Origin: an uncultured Prevotella sp.
GTDB lineage: Bacteria > Bacteroidota > Bacteroidia > Bacteroidales > Bacteroidaceae
Direction: 5' to 3'
Length of the DNA: 64,000 nt
Assembly: GCA_938028745.1 (NCBI GenBank)
Contig: CALIZL010000037.1
Span: 1-64,000 of the forward strand
The stretch's first letter is position 1. Each line of letters starts with the position of its first letter. Below the pieces are notes generated by a model. It was not told the origin of the DNA and did not search any database. It saw only the letters and a program-made list of their open reading frames with translations. Below are positions 1-9,125 of the stretch, one piece after another. The position numbers were made by a program, and so were the translations under genes.

Positions 1-290
1 TGAAAGGGTGAAAGGGTGAAAGGGTGAAAAGGTGAAAAGGTGAAAAGGTGAAAAGATGGCTAACGCCCTATAAAGGTGAAAGAGTGAAAAGGTGAAAGGG
101 GAAAATATGAAAGGTGAAAAGATGGCTAACGCCACATAGGCATTTGGCTAAACTCCCTAGCTCTTTAACTTTTAAAGGTGGAAGGGTGAAAAAGTGGAAA
201 GGTGAAAAGATGGCTAACGCCACCTAGGCATTTGGCTTAACTTCTTAACTTCTAAAGATGAAAAGGTGAAATAATGGCTGCGTCTGCTGA
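1..290. repeat. Octamer-type tandem repeat tract (GTGAAAAG family)
   Basis: The stretch is built from an approximately 8-bp unit, GTGAAAAG or GTGAAAGG, interrupted by a recurring phrase that reads GATGGCTAACGCC followed by a TAGGCATTTGGC-like phrase. I see no gene in it. The same family recurs at about 15470, 25400-25692, 45975-46090 and 47217-47310, always between genes. Stop-free frames through it are a product of its composition. Confidence 0.85.
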
Positions 291-304
291 TGAGAAAGGA
301 TTTT

Positions 305-405
305 GGTTTTACTAGAAAACCTAGAAAACAAGAAAACCTAGGAGAGCTAGGAGTCCTTGAAATTCAAGAAATCCTAGAAACACTAGAATAGCTAGAAAGC
401 CTCGT
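305..405. repeat. CTAG-rich degenerate repeat
   Basis: CTAGAAA-type phrases recur every 8 to 12 bp. This is a decayed relative of the regular 9-bp CTAG repeat at 46106-46245. No gene is visible; the remainder up to the promoter at 500 holds nothing I recognise. Confidence 0.6.
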
Positions 406-499
406 ATAAAGAGGGTATAGCCCTCCCTAGCGAGCGAAACGAAAGCTTGTTTTCTAACCCATTTGCGCCCTATCGCCAGCCAACTTCTATCCCAACACA

Positions 500-532
500 T
501 TTGTTTTCCTCAATTCTTTTGCGTAATTTCGC
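500..532 (+). promoter_or_regulatory. Bacteroidota promoter of the MaoC-like gene
   Basis: TTTG (500-503), 20 bp, then TAATTTCGC (524-532). This fits the Bacteroidota -33/-7 consensus TTTG-N19/20-TAnnTTTG with one mismatch in the -7 box. The start codon lies about 60 bp downstream. Confidence 0.5.
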
Positions 533-592
533 CGTTGTTTACGGCTTAGCGGCCGCCAAAATTTAGTATCACATCATCATTAACATATCACA

Positions 593-1057
593 ATGAGCAA
601 ATTAGTTGTTAACTCTTATGAAGAGTTTGCCGCCCATTTGGGCGAAGAGCTGGGCGTTTCGCCGTGGCTGGAAATAGACCAAGAGCGCATTAACCTCTTT
701 GCCGATGCCACACTAGACCATCAATGGATACATGTTGACGTGGAGCGCGCCAAGCAAGAGAGCCAGTTTAAGAGCACTATTGCACACGGATATCTTACGC
801 TTTCGCTGCTGCCCCACTTATGGGAACAGATTATTGAGGTGAACAATATCAAAATGTTGGTGAACTATGGCATGGACAAGATGCGCTTTGGACAGGCCGT
901 GGTGACGGGAAGTCGTGTGCGACTGGCCACTAAACTGCATGCCATCAGCAACATTCGCGGCATCTGCAAAACCGAAATCGAGTTTAAGATTGAAATCGAA
1001 GGACAGCGCAAGCCTGCACTCGAAGGCATCGCCACCTTCTTGTATTATTTTGAGTAA
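593..1057 (+). CDS. MaoC-like (R)-hydratase family protein
   Basis: A 154-residue single hot-dog-fold protein. The hydratase motif is visible at residues 36-49, FADATLDHQWIHVD, with the expected catalytic Asp42 and His47. Members of this family hydrate trans-2-enoyl-CoA to (R)-3-hydroxyacyl-CoA, or the reverse, in the cytoplasm; the C-terminal half (KMRFGQAVVTGSRVR) is the usual second conserved block. The length is normal for a one-domain MaoC protein. It stands alone behind its own promoter at 500-532, so the neighbourhood does not indicate a pathway and the actual substrate is unknown. Confidence 0.85.
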   Translation: MSKLVVNSYEEFAAHLGEELGVSPWLEIDQERINLFADATLDHQWIHVDVERAKQESQFKSTIAHGYLTLSLLPHLWEQIIEVNNIKMLVNYGMDKMRFGQAVVTGSRVRLATKLHAISNIRGICKTEIEFKIEIEGQRKPALEGIATFLYYFE

Positions 1058-1082
1058 AGTCTTATTGTAGTCCATTCCGTAC

Positions 1083-1104
1083 CCAACAAAAAACTGTTTG
1101 TTGG
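1083..1104 (+). terminator. Hairpin after the MaoC-like gene
   Basis: Perfect 8-bp stem CCAACAAA/TTTGTTGG with a 6-nt loop, 26 bp after the stop codon. There is no clear U tract, so termination is only a possibility. Confidence 0.4.
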
Positions 1105-1296
1105 CTTTCGGAATGCGCTTTCTATTGCATCGCTACACTGTTAGTCTTCTTGGGGCGTGGTTCCAAGCGGCTGGCAGTGTAGCTCCATCAGTCTTGTGCT
1201 GTTGTTTCAAGTTGCTGATGCCGGGTGTATCTGGCGTTGATATGCGGCGAGTTGGTGGCTAGCGGCACAACAAACAGCCTTTCCTTTTTGGTTAAA

Positions 1297-1312
1297 ACGT
1301 GTTAATGCACGT
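1297..1312. promoter_or_regulatory. Inverted repeat upstream of the sigma factor gene
   Basis: ACGTG-TTAATG-CACGT lies 43 bp before the sigma factor start, near where its promoter should be. It could be an operator; no bound protein can be named. Confidence 0.3.
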
Positions 1313-1354
1313 AACATCCTTTGTGCCCAATCGTCATTTATTACAGAGACAGAG

Positions 1355-1867
1355 ATGAACAAAATAAGCTTTCGCAATGACATTCTGCCCTTAAAGGACA
1401 AACTATACAGGTTGGCGTTGCGCATTACGCTTAATGCTCGCGATGCCGAAGACATTGTGCAAGACACGCTCATCAAGGTTTGGAACAGGCGCGATCGCTG
1501 GGACGAGCTAGACTCTATCGAGGCATTCAGCCTTACGGTGTGCAGAAATCTGGCGCTAGACAGCATCAAACGAAAAGGACATAACAACCCCTCGATTGAA
1601 GATGCACATGCCGACAGACCCGACCTAACGGCAAATCCTTACGAGGAAATGTTGCATAACGACCGCGTAAAGCTTGTGAGAGACATCATCAATGCCTTAC
1701 CCGAGAAACAAAAGACGAGCATGCAGCTCCGAGAATTCGAGGGGAAAAGCTATCGCGAGATTGCCCAGATAATGGAAGTGACCGAAGAACAGGTTAAGAT
1801 AAACATCTTCAGGGCAAGGCAAGCGATAAAACAAAAGTTCAAAAATGCAGATGATTATGGATTATAA
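1355..1867 (+). CDS. ECF-type RNA polymerase sigma-70 factor
   Basis: 170 residues with the two-domain ECF layout. Sigma region 2 spans about residues 12-75 (YRLALRITLNARDAEDIVQD followed by the DTLIKVWN block), and region 4 spans about 105-160 with the helix-turn-helix LPEKQKTSMQLREFEGKSYR then EIAQIMEVTEEQVKINIFRARQ. No region 3 or C-terminal extension is present. The protein would direct RNA polymerase to a special promoter set. Its gene end overlaps the start of the next gene, which encodes a membrane-anchored protein typical of Bacteroidota sigma/anti-sigma pairs, so it is probably held inactive by that partner until a signal arrives. The regulon is not evident. Confidence 0.9.
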   Translation: MNKISFRNDILPLKDKLYRLALRITLNARDAEDIVQDTLIKVWNRRDRWDELDSIEAFSLTVCRNLALDSIKRKGHNNPSIEDAHADRPDLTANPYEEMLHNDRVKLVRDIINALPEKQKTSMQLREFEGKSYREIAQIMEVTEEQVKINIFRARQAIKQKFKNADDYGL

Positions 1868-2339
1868 ATATATCAACCAGCTATTGGAGCGCTATTGGAA
1901 CTGCGAAACTTCATTAGAAGAAGAAGGTATCCTGCGTGCGTTTTTCAGTCAGAAAGACGTTCCTGCTGAGTTGCGCCAGTACCAATCGCTCTTTGCCTAC
2001 CAGCAAATGGAGAGCAAGGCGAAACATCTGGGTGTCGATTTCGACAGCAAGCTGTTGGCCATAATCAACGAGGAAGAGCCCGTTAAGGTGAAGGCACGCA
2101 CCATCACGCTTACCCAACGCCTCATGCCGCTGTTCAAAGCAGCAGCCGTTGTGGCCATCTTCCTCACGTTGGGCAATGCCGCGCAAGAGTCGTTCCAAAC
2201 GAAACCCACTTCGCCCGCAGGCATGGCAGGATATAATAAGGTGGAGAAAGGGGCGTCCGTTGCCCTAGGCGACTCGGCCGTTATCGACACCTTGAAGAAG
2301 TCGGGCGAACCCGCCGCCTCGCTCAACATCATTAAATAA
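1857..2339 (+). CDS. Putative anti-sigma-type membrane protein paired with the ECF sigma factor
   Basis: About 160 residues. An acidic, helical cytoplasmic N-terminus (YKYINQLLERYWNCETSLEE) is followed by one hydrophobic segment near residues 92-108 (AAAVVAIFLTLGNAA) and a short Ser/Ala-rich tail. Overlap with the sigma gene implies translational coupling. Starts at 1845, 1851 and 1857 are in the same frame; 1857 (MDYKY) is preferred because it keeps the overlap short and begins at the conserved-looking helix. The classical ZAS anti-sigma zinc motif is not visible, so the anti-sigma role is inferred from pairing and topology. No sensory domain is seen after the membrane segment. Confidence 0.6.
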   Translation: MDYKYINQLLERYWNCETSLEEEGILRAFFSQKDVPAELRQYQSLFAYQQMESKAKHLGVDFDSKLLAIINEEEPVKVKARTITLTQRLMPLFKAAAVVAIFLTLGNAAQESFQTKPTSPAGMAGYNKVEKGASVALGDSAVIDTLKKSGEPAASLNIIK

Positions 2340-2442
2340 GAAATTTTTCTATGCTTTCTCAATAACAATGTTTAGTAAAACAACATCGAAGCTGTGAAGC
2401 TTCTTTCTCTCAAATTTTTCATTATACTAACGTAAGGTCAAC

Positions 2443-2482
2443 GGCCGCAGATACCCAAAAGGTGCTGCGGCCTTTACTTTTA
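2443..2482 (+). terminator. Rho-independent terminator after the sigma operon
   Basis: Stem GGCCGCAG/CTGCGGCC (2443-2450 with 2465-2472) with a 14-nt loop, then TTTACTTTT. It lies between convergent genes and is oriented for the plus-strand sigma operon. The rest of 2340-2588 holds nothing recognised. Confidence 0.8.
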
Positions 2483-2588
2483 GCCGATGAAAGTTTGTTA
2501 TCCTCTCAAGAACAAATGGCCATTAAAACAATAATCTGTATGACACAGGCGCCCCATTGTTAGCGCGCTTACCCGCATGATCCTAGCC

Positions 2589-4313
2589 TCATGTAATATA
2601 ATTGCCTTCTAATGATACCGCCATTATTTGTTCAATGTCATAATTTGTTCTTTCTATCGTTTTCAGAACGCTATCGTACACCCAAAAGAAATGAAACATC
2701 TCTTTCTCGTCTAGTGATGCTCCCCCTTCTTTAAAAAAACTTATAAGCCTATTCAGGACAAAGACCAGATAGTAGCGCACATTACTTGTAACACTTGCAA
2801 TGTCTTGTTTAATTGCAGCTTCGTGTACCAGCTCGTTTCTTAGCCGATATATTCTTATAAGATGTCGCTCAATGTTTGTATGGTGTCGTCTTAAATATTC
2901 TTTTATCTTGTCGCTGTGATGAAGATGTGATTTTATCTTTCTCAGGCGATATTTCGTCAGTATGTCCACATCAGTTTCTAGTTTCTTTCGTTCTTCTTCG
3001 GTCAAAGATAGCAACGATTGTCCATTGCATAGCTTCTTTTTACACCGCAACCAGTTCTCCATGTATAATATATTCCTCTTTATATAACAGCACTCCAATA
3101 TTTTAGGAAGAAACGCCTTAATTCGTTCAAAAGTACTTTCCCCACTGTGCACAGAAGCAAATATAAATTCTATTGCTATCCAATAATTAATAAATCTCTG
3201 TTCCACCTCCGTTTGTTGGTCACCAATCCGCAAATGCCTTAAAGCAGAAAAGAATCTGTCTAAGGCATCCTTAGACACGCCATTCGCTTGCCTCAGGCCA
3301 CTTACAACATCTCCAAGCTTATGGGTAGCCGAGAACACGGGGCTTTCACATGCGTCCATATAATACACTTTCTCTAAGTGCACGTTTGAACCATCAACGA
3401 CTAATGCAGTAGATGGCATTTTAACATCATGAACACTTTCTAAGTTGAAGTCTGAATCATTAGATAAATTCTCGTAACACTTACGCACCGCGCTTCCTGG
3501 ATCTAAGGCTTTTTTCTCACCGATGTAGTATCGCACGTACTCATTCACCACCTTATATCTTTTCTGTACATTCTTATTACGTTGTAGACTTTGCGGGATG
3601 GTTTCTTGAAGTTGGCTCATGTTGGCTGTTGCGCATTTAGAATAACTCTTATTCAAAAAATCAAGTCGGAATATAACCTGATATTTTCTCAGTTTCTTAT
3701 TTAGAAGAATCCCCCTTATCTGTTGAAAAGTGGCATCAAACGTTTCTTTTCCCTTCCCTTGTTTGATCTCTTTAAAAAACTTGTATAAGTGTGCCTTTGA
3801 ATAGCCGATACGCAAAAGCTCACAACAAAATGATGTAATATAGAAATCCAATTCATCTAGTTTTGGAATGAAATTCTCATCATTAAGAGTTTCATTCTTC
3901 TTTATAATATTTTCAATGCGGCTAACACAAGCCTCCAAGTATGAGCTGTCATTGGTGCAAAAAACCTGATTGACAAGGAAAAGCATTTGTTGTGTTTTCT
4001 CCACACTCAAACCTTTGTCTTTTCTCACACTAGAAACATAATCATTTAATTCCTCAACAAACATGCCCTTGTCCAGTATAGGGTAGGTATATTGCAAACA
4101 GTCGTCTGAGTATATTAACCCCTTTGCCTCTGAGATACAGCTTTCCACCGTTTCAAATCTCTTGATATTTCCTCCTATCCATGCCTTCAAGAGCAGCGAA
4201 AGTTCGTCAAGTATAGTTAAAGCGTTATTGGCTCTTACCCTAAAACTATCCAAAGTATCTTTGTGTAAGGCCTCAACCATCCTTAATCTAAAGAAATCGT
4301 ATAGATCTTCCAT
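2589..4313 (-). CDS. Large HEPN-domain protein, putative RNase/defence factor
   Basis: 574 residues, mostly helical, with no signal peptide or membrane segment. The C-terminal third resembles ApeA-type HEPN domains: a helix reading QRFINYWIAIEFIF, then near the end LRNELVHEA, giving the R-x4-H nuclease motif at Arg492 to His497. HEPN domains with this motif are usually metal-independent RNases found in toxins, abortive-infection proteins and Cas13. The first ~350 residues match nothing I can name. The gene is AT-rich compared with its neighbours, which hints at acquisition, and stands alone. A predicted structured RNA starts about 60 bp upstream on the opposite strand. Function is inferred from the motif; an RNA-processing or non-catalytic role is possible. 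Confidence 0.6.
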   Translation of the reverse strand: MEDLYDFFRLRMVEALHKDTLDSFRVRANNALTILDELSLLLKAWIGGNIKRFETVESCISEAKGLIYSDDCLQYTYPILDKGMFVEELNDYVSSVRKDKGLSVEKTQQMLFLVNQVFCTNDSSYLEACVSRIENIIKKNETLNDENFIPKLDELDFYITSFCCELLRIGYSKAHLYKFFKEIKQGKGKETFDATFQQIRGILLNKKLRKYQVIFRLDFLNKSYSKCATANMSQLQETIPQSLQRNKNVQKRYKVVNEYVRYYIGEKKALDPGSAVRKCYENLSNDSDFNLESVHDVKMPSTALVVDGSNVHLEKVYYMDACESPVFSATHKLGDVVSGLRQANGVSKDALDRFFSALRHLRIGDQQTEVEQRFINYWIAIEFIFASVHSGESTFERIKAFLPKILECCYIKRNILYMENWLRCKKKLCNGQSLLSLTEEERKKLETDVDILTKYRLRKIKSHLHHSDKIKEYLRRHHTNIERHLIRIYRLRNELVHEAAIKQDIASVTSNVRYYLVFVLNRLISFFKEGGASLDEKEMFHFFWVYDSVLKTIERTNYDIEQIMAVSLEGNYIT

Positions 4314-4336
4314 TTCGTGTTTTTTATGTTAAAATA

Positions 4337-4369
4337 TTTGTTTCTCAGTGTAATATTTGGTATTTTTGC
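4337..4369 (+). promoter_or_regulatory. Consensus promoter driving a small RNA
   Basis: TTTG (4337-4340), 20 bp, TATTTTTGC (4361-4369): an exact match to the Bacteroidota -33/-7 consensus, pointing away from the HEPN gene and overlapping its 5' region. No start codon with a plausible reading frame follows, but a terminator follows about 85 bp later. Confidence 0.7.
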
Positions 4370-4375
4370 AGCATA

Positions 4376-4484
4376 AACAAGATAGAAAGGGGGAGCGTCT
4401 ATATCAATAGAGACATCGTTCCATGATGTAGACCAACCTCCCTACATATATTGGGCATCTTTTTGATGCCCTTTTTCTTTTTCT
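4376..4484 (+). ncRNA. Predicted structured small RNA next to the HEPN gene
   Basis: A ~105-nt transcript is predicted from a consensus promoter to a terminator hairpin (GGGCATC/GATGCCC at 4453-4471 followed by a T-rich run). Between them three nested stems can be drawn: AGGGGG (4388-4393) with CCTCCCT (4437-4443, one G-U pair), GTCTA (4397-4401) with TAGAC (4429-4433), and CATC (4414-4417) with GATG (4425-4428). Nested pairing of this kind indicates an RNA whose fold matters. It matches no RNA family I know. Its promoter lies in the leader of the divergent HEPN gene, so it may regulate or neutralise that gene, or be independent. Confidence 0.5.
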
Positions 4485-4601
4485 AATAATGCAAAATTAT
4501 AGATTTCTGCAAAGAAAACAAAAAGAAACAACAAAATTATTTTCTTTATTGTATTTCTTCTAATATTGTATTTATTATCGAAACCATCTCGGCTTTTAAT
4601 C

Positions 4602-5705
4602 TTTCTATAAATTGAGAGGAGTTTCTTGTCTTTGTGATGCCAACTCAAGATAAACACTCCACTCACATACGAAGGGTGGGGCAAGTCGGCTCACTGGCCT
4701 ATAAACTCACGAAAACCCAACAACTCCCGAATACATCAACTAAAAAACTCACTAACTTCTCAACCTACAAACTTGCCAACTCACACCCTCATAAACTTAT
4801 CAACTAAAAAACTTACACCCTCATACCCTCACCAACTTACAAAACTCCTCAACTCAAAAACTGACCTACTCACAAACTTATAAACTCACACCCTCACCAA
4901 CTTACAAACCTCCTCAATTCACAAACTCACCTACTCACAAACTTATAAACTCAAAACCTCCCCAACTTACAAACCTTATCAACTCACAAACTGGCCCACT
5001 CAAGAACTTATAAACTCAAAACCTCCCCAACTCAAAAACTTAAATCCCTGCCTTTTACTTTACAGTCTTGCTCAAATTTTCACTCCGTTCTAGGCGAAAT
5101 GTTGGTTAAAAAGTAGGTAAATTGCCACTTTTTCCATCCTTCCCATCCTCTTGTTCTGTCCGTTTTTAAGAACAGAACCTGCATTTTGCACCATTTTGCC
5201 TTTCTAGTTTGGTCGCAGGCCCGTCATTTTTCAAGTCCAAAAACTCGCTTTTAGCCCCCAAAACACCCCTTTTTAATGGTCATTTTGCCCTTTTTTGCCA
5301 TGTTTTTAATGGCTCTAAAAGGTTATATTTATACCTTTACGGTGGATGTTTATACTTTTCTGCTCGCATTTAGCAGCATTTTGTCCCGCATTTTGCAGCA
5401 AAACACCCTGCATTTTGCACCATTTTACCTTGCGTTTAGCACCAAAACGCACTGCATTTTGCACCAAAACGCACTGCGTTTAGCGGCATATTGCACTACT
5501 TTTAGCAGCAAATAGCCCAAAAGCGGGTGCAAATGATGGTTTCTTTAAATAAAAATTCATTTTGCAGCATTCGCATACTACCCCCTTTTGGCACCAAAAA
5601 TAACCTTCGCGAGAATCGATTTTTTGCGGCAAGGAGGACGATTGGTGGACAAAAAGGGCACTCATAATGTTAAAATCTGCGCTGAAAAGTTGACAAAATA
5701 TCAAA
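4602..5705 (+). repeat. Large non-coding repeat element, copy 1
   Basis: First of three copies of a composite element (others: 30372-31452 reversed, 52762-53626). Order of blocks: an end block around TATAAATTGAGAGGAG; a heptamer tract of AACTCAC/AACTTAT units (about 4690-5040); a block with TTTTGCACCATTTTGCC and TCTAGTTTGGT; a run of ~21-bp units alternating GCATTTTGCACC and AAAACGCACT (about 5380-5510); and a distal block with CGCGAGAATCGATTTTTTGC (about 5607) and CATAATGTTAAAAT. No block encodes a recognisable protein. Short frames inside it, such as those around 4442-4684 and 5276-5515, are not credible genes. Confidence 0.8.
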
Positions 5706-5999
5706 TTAGCGAGTTGACAAGTTAACGAGTTAACGAGCGTGTCGGTTTGTGAGTGTATGGGGTTGCGAGTTGGGGAGTGGGGTGGTTTACGAGTTTGTTA
5801 GTTAACAAGGATTGTCGTCCACTCCGTACAAGTCATTTGGCTTAACGCATTAACTCCGTCATCCCTCTTTGACAAGTTAATGAGTTCATTCCTTTTTCAG
5901 GGCATAGCGCACTTTGCCACAGACCAAAGGGGCATAATTTCTGCTTTTATCGTATCTTAGTCCGCTACTTTGTATCTGAAATAAGTGCATCTCTTGGTT

Positions 6000-6052
6000 T
6001 TACAGCACAAAGATAACAAACTCCTCTCAATGTATAGAAATATTTAAAGTAA
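6000..6052 (-). repeat. Inverted copy of the large element's end block
   Basis: About 50 bp reading, on the minus strand, TATACATTGAGAGGAG then TTTGTTATCTTTGTGCTG. It is the end block of copy 1 (4602 onward) in inverse orientation, so copy 1 is bracketed by inverted ends. TATCTTTG fits the Bacteroidota -7 box, so the block may carry a promoter. Between 5706 and 6000 I see only further repeat-like sequence. Confidence 0.55.
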
Positions 6053-6172
6053 AGACGACTTCTGGCTATGGCGTATAACAATTGCTTCTCGTTTAACCTT
6101 GAACCGCCGCCCGTAGATATGTAACCATAGCCCACTTCGTCCGCTCACCCTTGTTTCAATCACGCCCCAACG

Positions 6173-6206
6173 AAAAAGAGGAACCACCTTTCGGCAGTTC
6201 CTCTTC
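6173..6206 (-). terminator. tRNA terminator
   Basis: On the minus strand GAGGAAC, a loop, and GTTCCTC are followed by TTTTTCG, about 45 bp beyond the tRNA 3' end. Confidence 0.75.
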
Positions 6207-6249
6207 CGTTCTTTTTAACCTCAAATTTCATTCCTTATGAAAAGTTCGT

Positions 6250-6323
6250 GGGCCATCTAGGGCTTGAACCTAGGACCTCCAGATTATGAGTCTGTTGCTC
6301 TAACCAACTGAGCTAAAAGCCCG
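6250..6323 (-). tRNA. tRNA with CAU anticodon (tRNA-Met or tRNA-Ile2)
   Basis: A full cloverleaf can be drawn on the minus strand: acceptor GGGCUUU/AUGGCCC (with a U-G pair and a mismatch), D arm GCUC/GAGC, anticodon loop CUCAUAA, T arm CUAGG-UUCAAGC-CCUAG, and discriminator A. CCA is not encoded. The anticodon CAU fits elongator Met, or Ile2 where lysidine is made by TilS. The sequence alone does not settle which; the acceptor stem is not that of an initiator tRNA. Confidence 0.88.
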
Positions 6324-6445
6324 AACCACCCTCATGGGGTATGTTTGCAAGTGCAAAGGTAGTAGTTTTGCACCAAATATCCAAACAATTAAGACAAAAA
6401 GACGTAAAAATGAGGTGGGCAACATCAAGTTCAAGCACTTTTATG

Positions 6446-6475
6446 TATCTTTGCATACTTGGGGAATTGTGCCCC
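6446..6475 (+). promoter_or_regulatory. Promoter -7 box and leader hairpin of the P-type ATPase gene
   Basis: TATCTTTGC (6446-6454) is a perfect Bacteroidota -7 box; the -33 box is poor. It is followed by GGGG-AATTGTG-CCCC (6461-6475), a small hairpin near the expected transcript start, 25 bp before the start codon. Confidence 0.55.
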
Positions 6476-6499
6476 ATACACAACTATATAGACGTATCA

Positions 6500-9121
6500 A
6501 TGAGTATAGAAACGACATCAGAGAAGTTCGACAACAAAGGATTGACCGACGAACAGGTTGCGAAAAGCCGTGAACAACACGGATACAACGTGCTAACACC
6601 CCCGAAACGAGCATCGCTTTGGGCACTTTACATAGACAAGTACCGCGACCCCATCATCCAAATCCTACTTGTGGCCGTTGCCGTTTCGCTCGTTTTCTCG
6701 TTCATCAACGGCGAGTTTCTCGAAACCATAGGCATATTCTTGGCCATCATCCTAGCCACCACCATCGGCTTTTACTTTGAAAGAGACGCCGCAAAGAAGT
6801 TCGACGTGCTCACTACCTTGGGCGAAGAGCAGCCCGTAAAGGTGCGCCGAAACGGACAAACCACCACTGTGGCGCGCAAAGACGTGGTGCCTGGCGACCT
6901 GATGGTGATTGAAGTGGGCGACGAAATACCTGCCGACGGACTGCTGCTGCAATCGTCTGACTTGCAGATCGACGAGTCTTCGCTCACCGGCGAACCCATC
7001 ATCAACAAGCATGCAACGCCCGAAGTGGCCGAAGAAGAGGCCACTTACCCCACCAATGTGGTGCTGCGCTCTACGATGGTGATGAATGGTAGCGGCCTGG
7101 CAAGGGTAACAGCCATTGGCGATAACACAGAGATTGGCAAGGTGGCACGTAAGGCCACCGAACTGACGGCGGTGAAAACGCCCCTCAATCAGCAGCTCGA
7201 CCACCTGGCCAAGCTTATCAGCAGGGTGGGGTCTGCCGTGGCCGTCACAGCTTTTGCCGTGTTCCTTGCCCACGATGTGTTTACCAATCCCCTTTGGCAA
7301 GGTCAAGACTACATGCGCATGGCCGAGATTGTGTTGCGCTATTTCATGATGGCCGTAACGCTATTGGTGATGACGGTGCCCGAAGGATTGCCTATGGCCG
7401 TTACGTTGAGCCTTGCATTGAACATGCGCCGAATGCTTAAAAGCAACAACCTTGTGCGCAAATTGCACGCTTGCGAAACGATGGGGGCAGTCACCGTGAT
7501 ATGTACCGACAAGACGGGAACGCTTACCGAGAACAAGATGCAGGTGGCAGAACTGCGCGTTTTTGCGCCCGAAACGCCACTGGTAGATGCTATCGCGCTG
7601 AACACCACCGCCCATCTGGAAACCAAAGACAACGTTACATCGGGCATAGGAAACCCAACCGAGATTGCCCTACTGCTGTGGTTAACGTCTAACGGGCACA
7701 ATTATCGTGAACTGCGCACCGTTGGCAAGGTAGAAAACCAACTGCCTTTTTCCACCGAACGCAAGTATATGGCCACCGTTGCCAGCCTAAACGGTCAGCG
7801 GTTTCTCTTTGTAAAGGGTGCTCCCGAAACCATCATGGGCCTTTGTTCGCTAACCGACGAGGAGCGAAACGACACAACCCACCTGCTGAGAAGTTACCAA
7901 AGCAAGGCCATGCGCACCTTGGCCTTTGCCTATAAACCATTGCCCGGCGAGGTGGAAGTCAATTTTGCCGATGCCAATCTCATGCAGGGACTTACCCTTC
8001 AAGGTGTAGCAGCCATTAGCGACCCTATTCGTCAGGACGTTCCCGCAGCCGTAAAAGAATGTCTTGATGCAGGTATCGAGGTGAAAATTGTTACCGGCGA
8101 CACCGCTGCAACGGCCATCGAGATTGCCCGACAGATAGGAATATGGCACAAAGACACGCCCATCGAGGCGCAAATAACAGGTCCCGACTTTGCCGCACTG
8201 AGCGATGAGGCCGCCTACGAACGGGTGAGAGTGCTGCGAGTGATGTCTCGTGCACGTCCCACCGACAAGCAACGACTGGTTAACCTGCTGCAACAACGTG
8301 GCGAGGTGGTGGCCGTTACGGGCGACGGAACCAACGATGCCCCTGCACTGAACCACGCCCACGTGGGGCTTTCGCTAGGCAGTGGCACCAATGTAGCCAA
8401 AGAGGCATCGGACATGACCCTGCTCGACGACTCCTTCCGCTCCATCGAACGCGCCGTGATGTGGGGACGTTCGCTCTACAACAACATACGCCGTTTCCTG
8501 TTTTTCCAGCTAGTGGTAAACCTCACCGCCCTGCTTTTGGTGCTGGGCGGTGCCATTATCGGCACCCAAATGCCGTTAACCGTTACGCAGATACTTTGGG
8601 TAAACCTCATTATGGACACCTTTGCGGCAATGGCTTTGGCCTCGTTGCCGCCCACACGCGAAGTGATGAGCGAGCGTCCGCGCAAGCAAACCGCGCCCAT
8701 CATTTCTCCGTCAATGACTCGCGGCATCGTTTTCTGCAGCTTGATGTTCTTCGCCATGCTCTTTGCCCTGCTCATATACTTCCGCAACGAAAGCGGGGGG
8801 CAGCTAGATACGCACCAGCTAACCATCTTCTTCACGGCCTTTGTGATGCTGCAATTCTGGAACTTGTTCAACGCTAAGGTGCTCAATTCGCACCATAGCA
8901 CCTTCCGTCGTCTTTATGCCGACCGCGGATTGCTGCTCGTTCTGCTGCTCATCTTGGCCGGGCAATGGCTCATTGTAACCTTCGGCGGACGTATGTTCCG
9001 CACCGTTCCGCTGTCGTTCACAGAGTGGGCGGCAATCATCGGCGCAACGTCTGTCGTGATGTGGGTGGGCGAAGTGTGGCGCAGACTGAAACCCAAAGCC
9101 CCATCAACCAACCCCGCCTAA
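6500..9121 (+). CDS. Calcium-translocating P-type ATPase (PMCA-like, P2B)
   Basis: 873 residues from the ATG at 6500; the frame stays open further upstream, but the promoter at 6446-6454 makes 6500 the sensible start. Landmarks in order: cation-ATPase N-terminal domain, actuator motif SSLTGEP, membrane segment with PEGLP, phosphorylation motif ICTDKTGTLTEN with Asp337, nucleotide-binding domain (KGAPE), hinge TGDGTNDAPAL, and the C-terminal membrane block with about six helices. Together these mark a type II Ca2+-pumping ATPase of the inner membrane that expels Ca2+ using ATP. It ends 4 bp before ribF, so the two are probably co-transcribed. Ion specificity is inferred from family resemblance. 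Confidence 0.93.
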   Translation: MSIETTSEKFDNKGLTDEQVAKSREQHGYNVLTPPKRASLWALYIDKYRDPIIQILLVAVAVSLVFSFINGEFLETIGIFLAIILATTIGFYFERDAAKKFDVLTTLGEEQPVKVRRNGQTTTVARKDVVPGDLMVIEVGDEIPADGLLLQSSDLQIDESSLTGEPIINKHATPEVAEEEATYPTNVVLRSTMVMNGSGLARVTAIGDNTEIGKVARKATELTAVKTPLNQQLDHLAKLISRVGSAVAVTAFAVFLAHDVFTNPLWQGQDYMRMAEIVLRYFMMAVTLLVMTVPEGLPMAVTLSLALNMRRMLKSNNLVRKLHACETMGAVTVICTDKTGTLTENKMQVAELRVFAPETPLVDAIALNTTAHLETKDNVTSGIGNPTEIALLLWLTSNGHNYRELRTVGKVENQLPFSTERKYMATVASLNGQRFLFVKGAPETIMGLCSLTDEERNDTTHLLRSYQSKAMRTLAFAYKPLPGEVEVNFADANLMQGLTLQGVAAISDPIRQDVPAAVKECLDAGIEVKIVTGDTAATAIEIARQIGIWHKDTPIEAQITGPDFAALSDEAAYERVRVLRVMSRARPTDKQRLVNLLQQRGEVVAVTGDGTNDAPALNHAHVGLSLGSGTNVAKEASDMTLLDDSFRSIERAVMWGRSLYNNIRRFLFFQLVVNLTALLLVLGGAIIGTQMPLTVTQILWVNLIMDTFAAMALASLPPTREVMSERPRKQTAPIISPSMTRGIVFCSLMFFAMLFALLIYFRNESGGQLDTHQLTIFFTAFVMLQFWNLFNAKVLNSHHSTFRRLYADRGLLLVLLLILAGQWLIVTFGGRMFRTVPLSFTEWAAIIGATSVVMWVGEVWRRLKPKAPSTNPA

Positions 9122-9125
9122 CGCC

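Noticed and set aside
4376..4484. 6S RNA as identity of the small RNA beside the HEPN gene
   Set aside because: Too short, and lacks the large central bubble expected of 6S RNA.
4442..4684. 80-codon minus-strand frame beside the HEPN gene
   Set aside because: It starts inside the large repeat element and runs through the terminator of the predicted RNA; no recognisable protein features.
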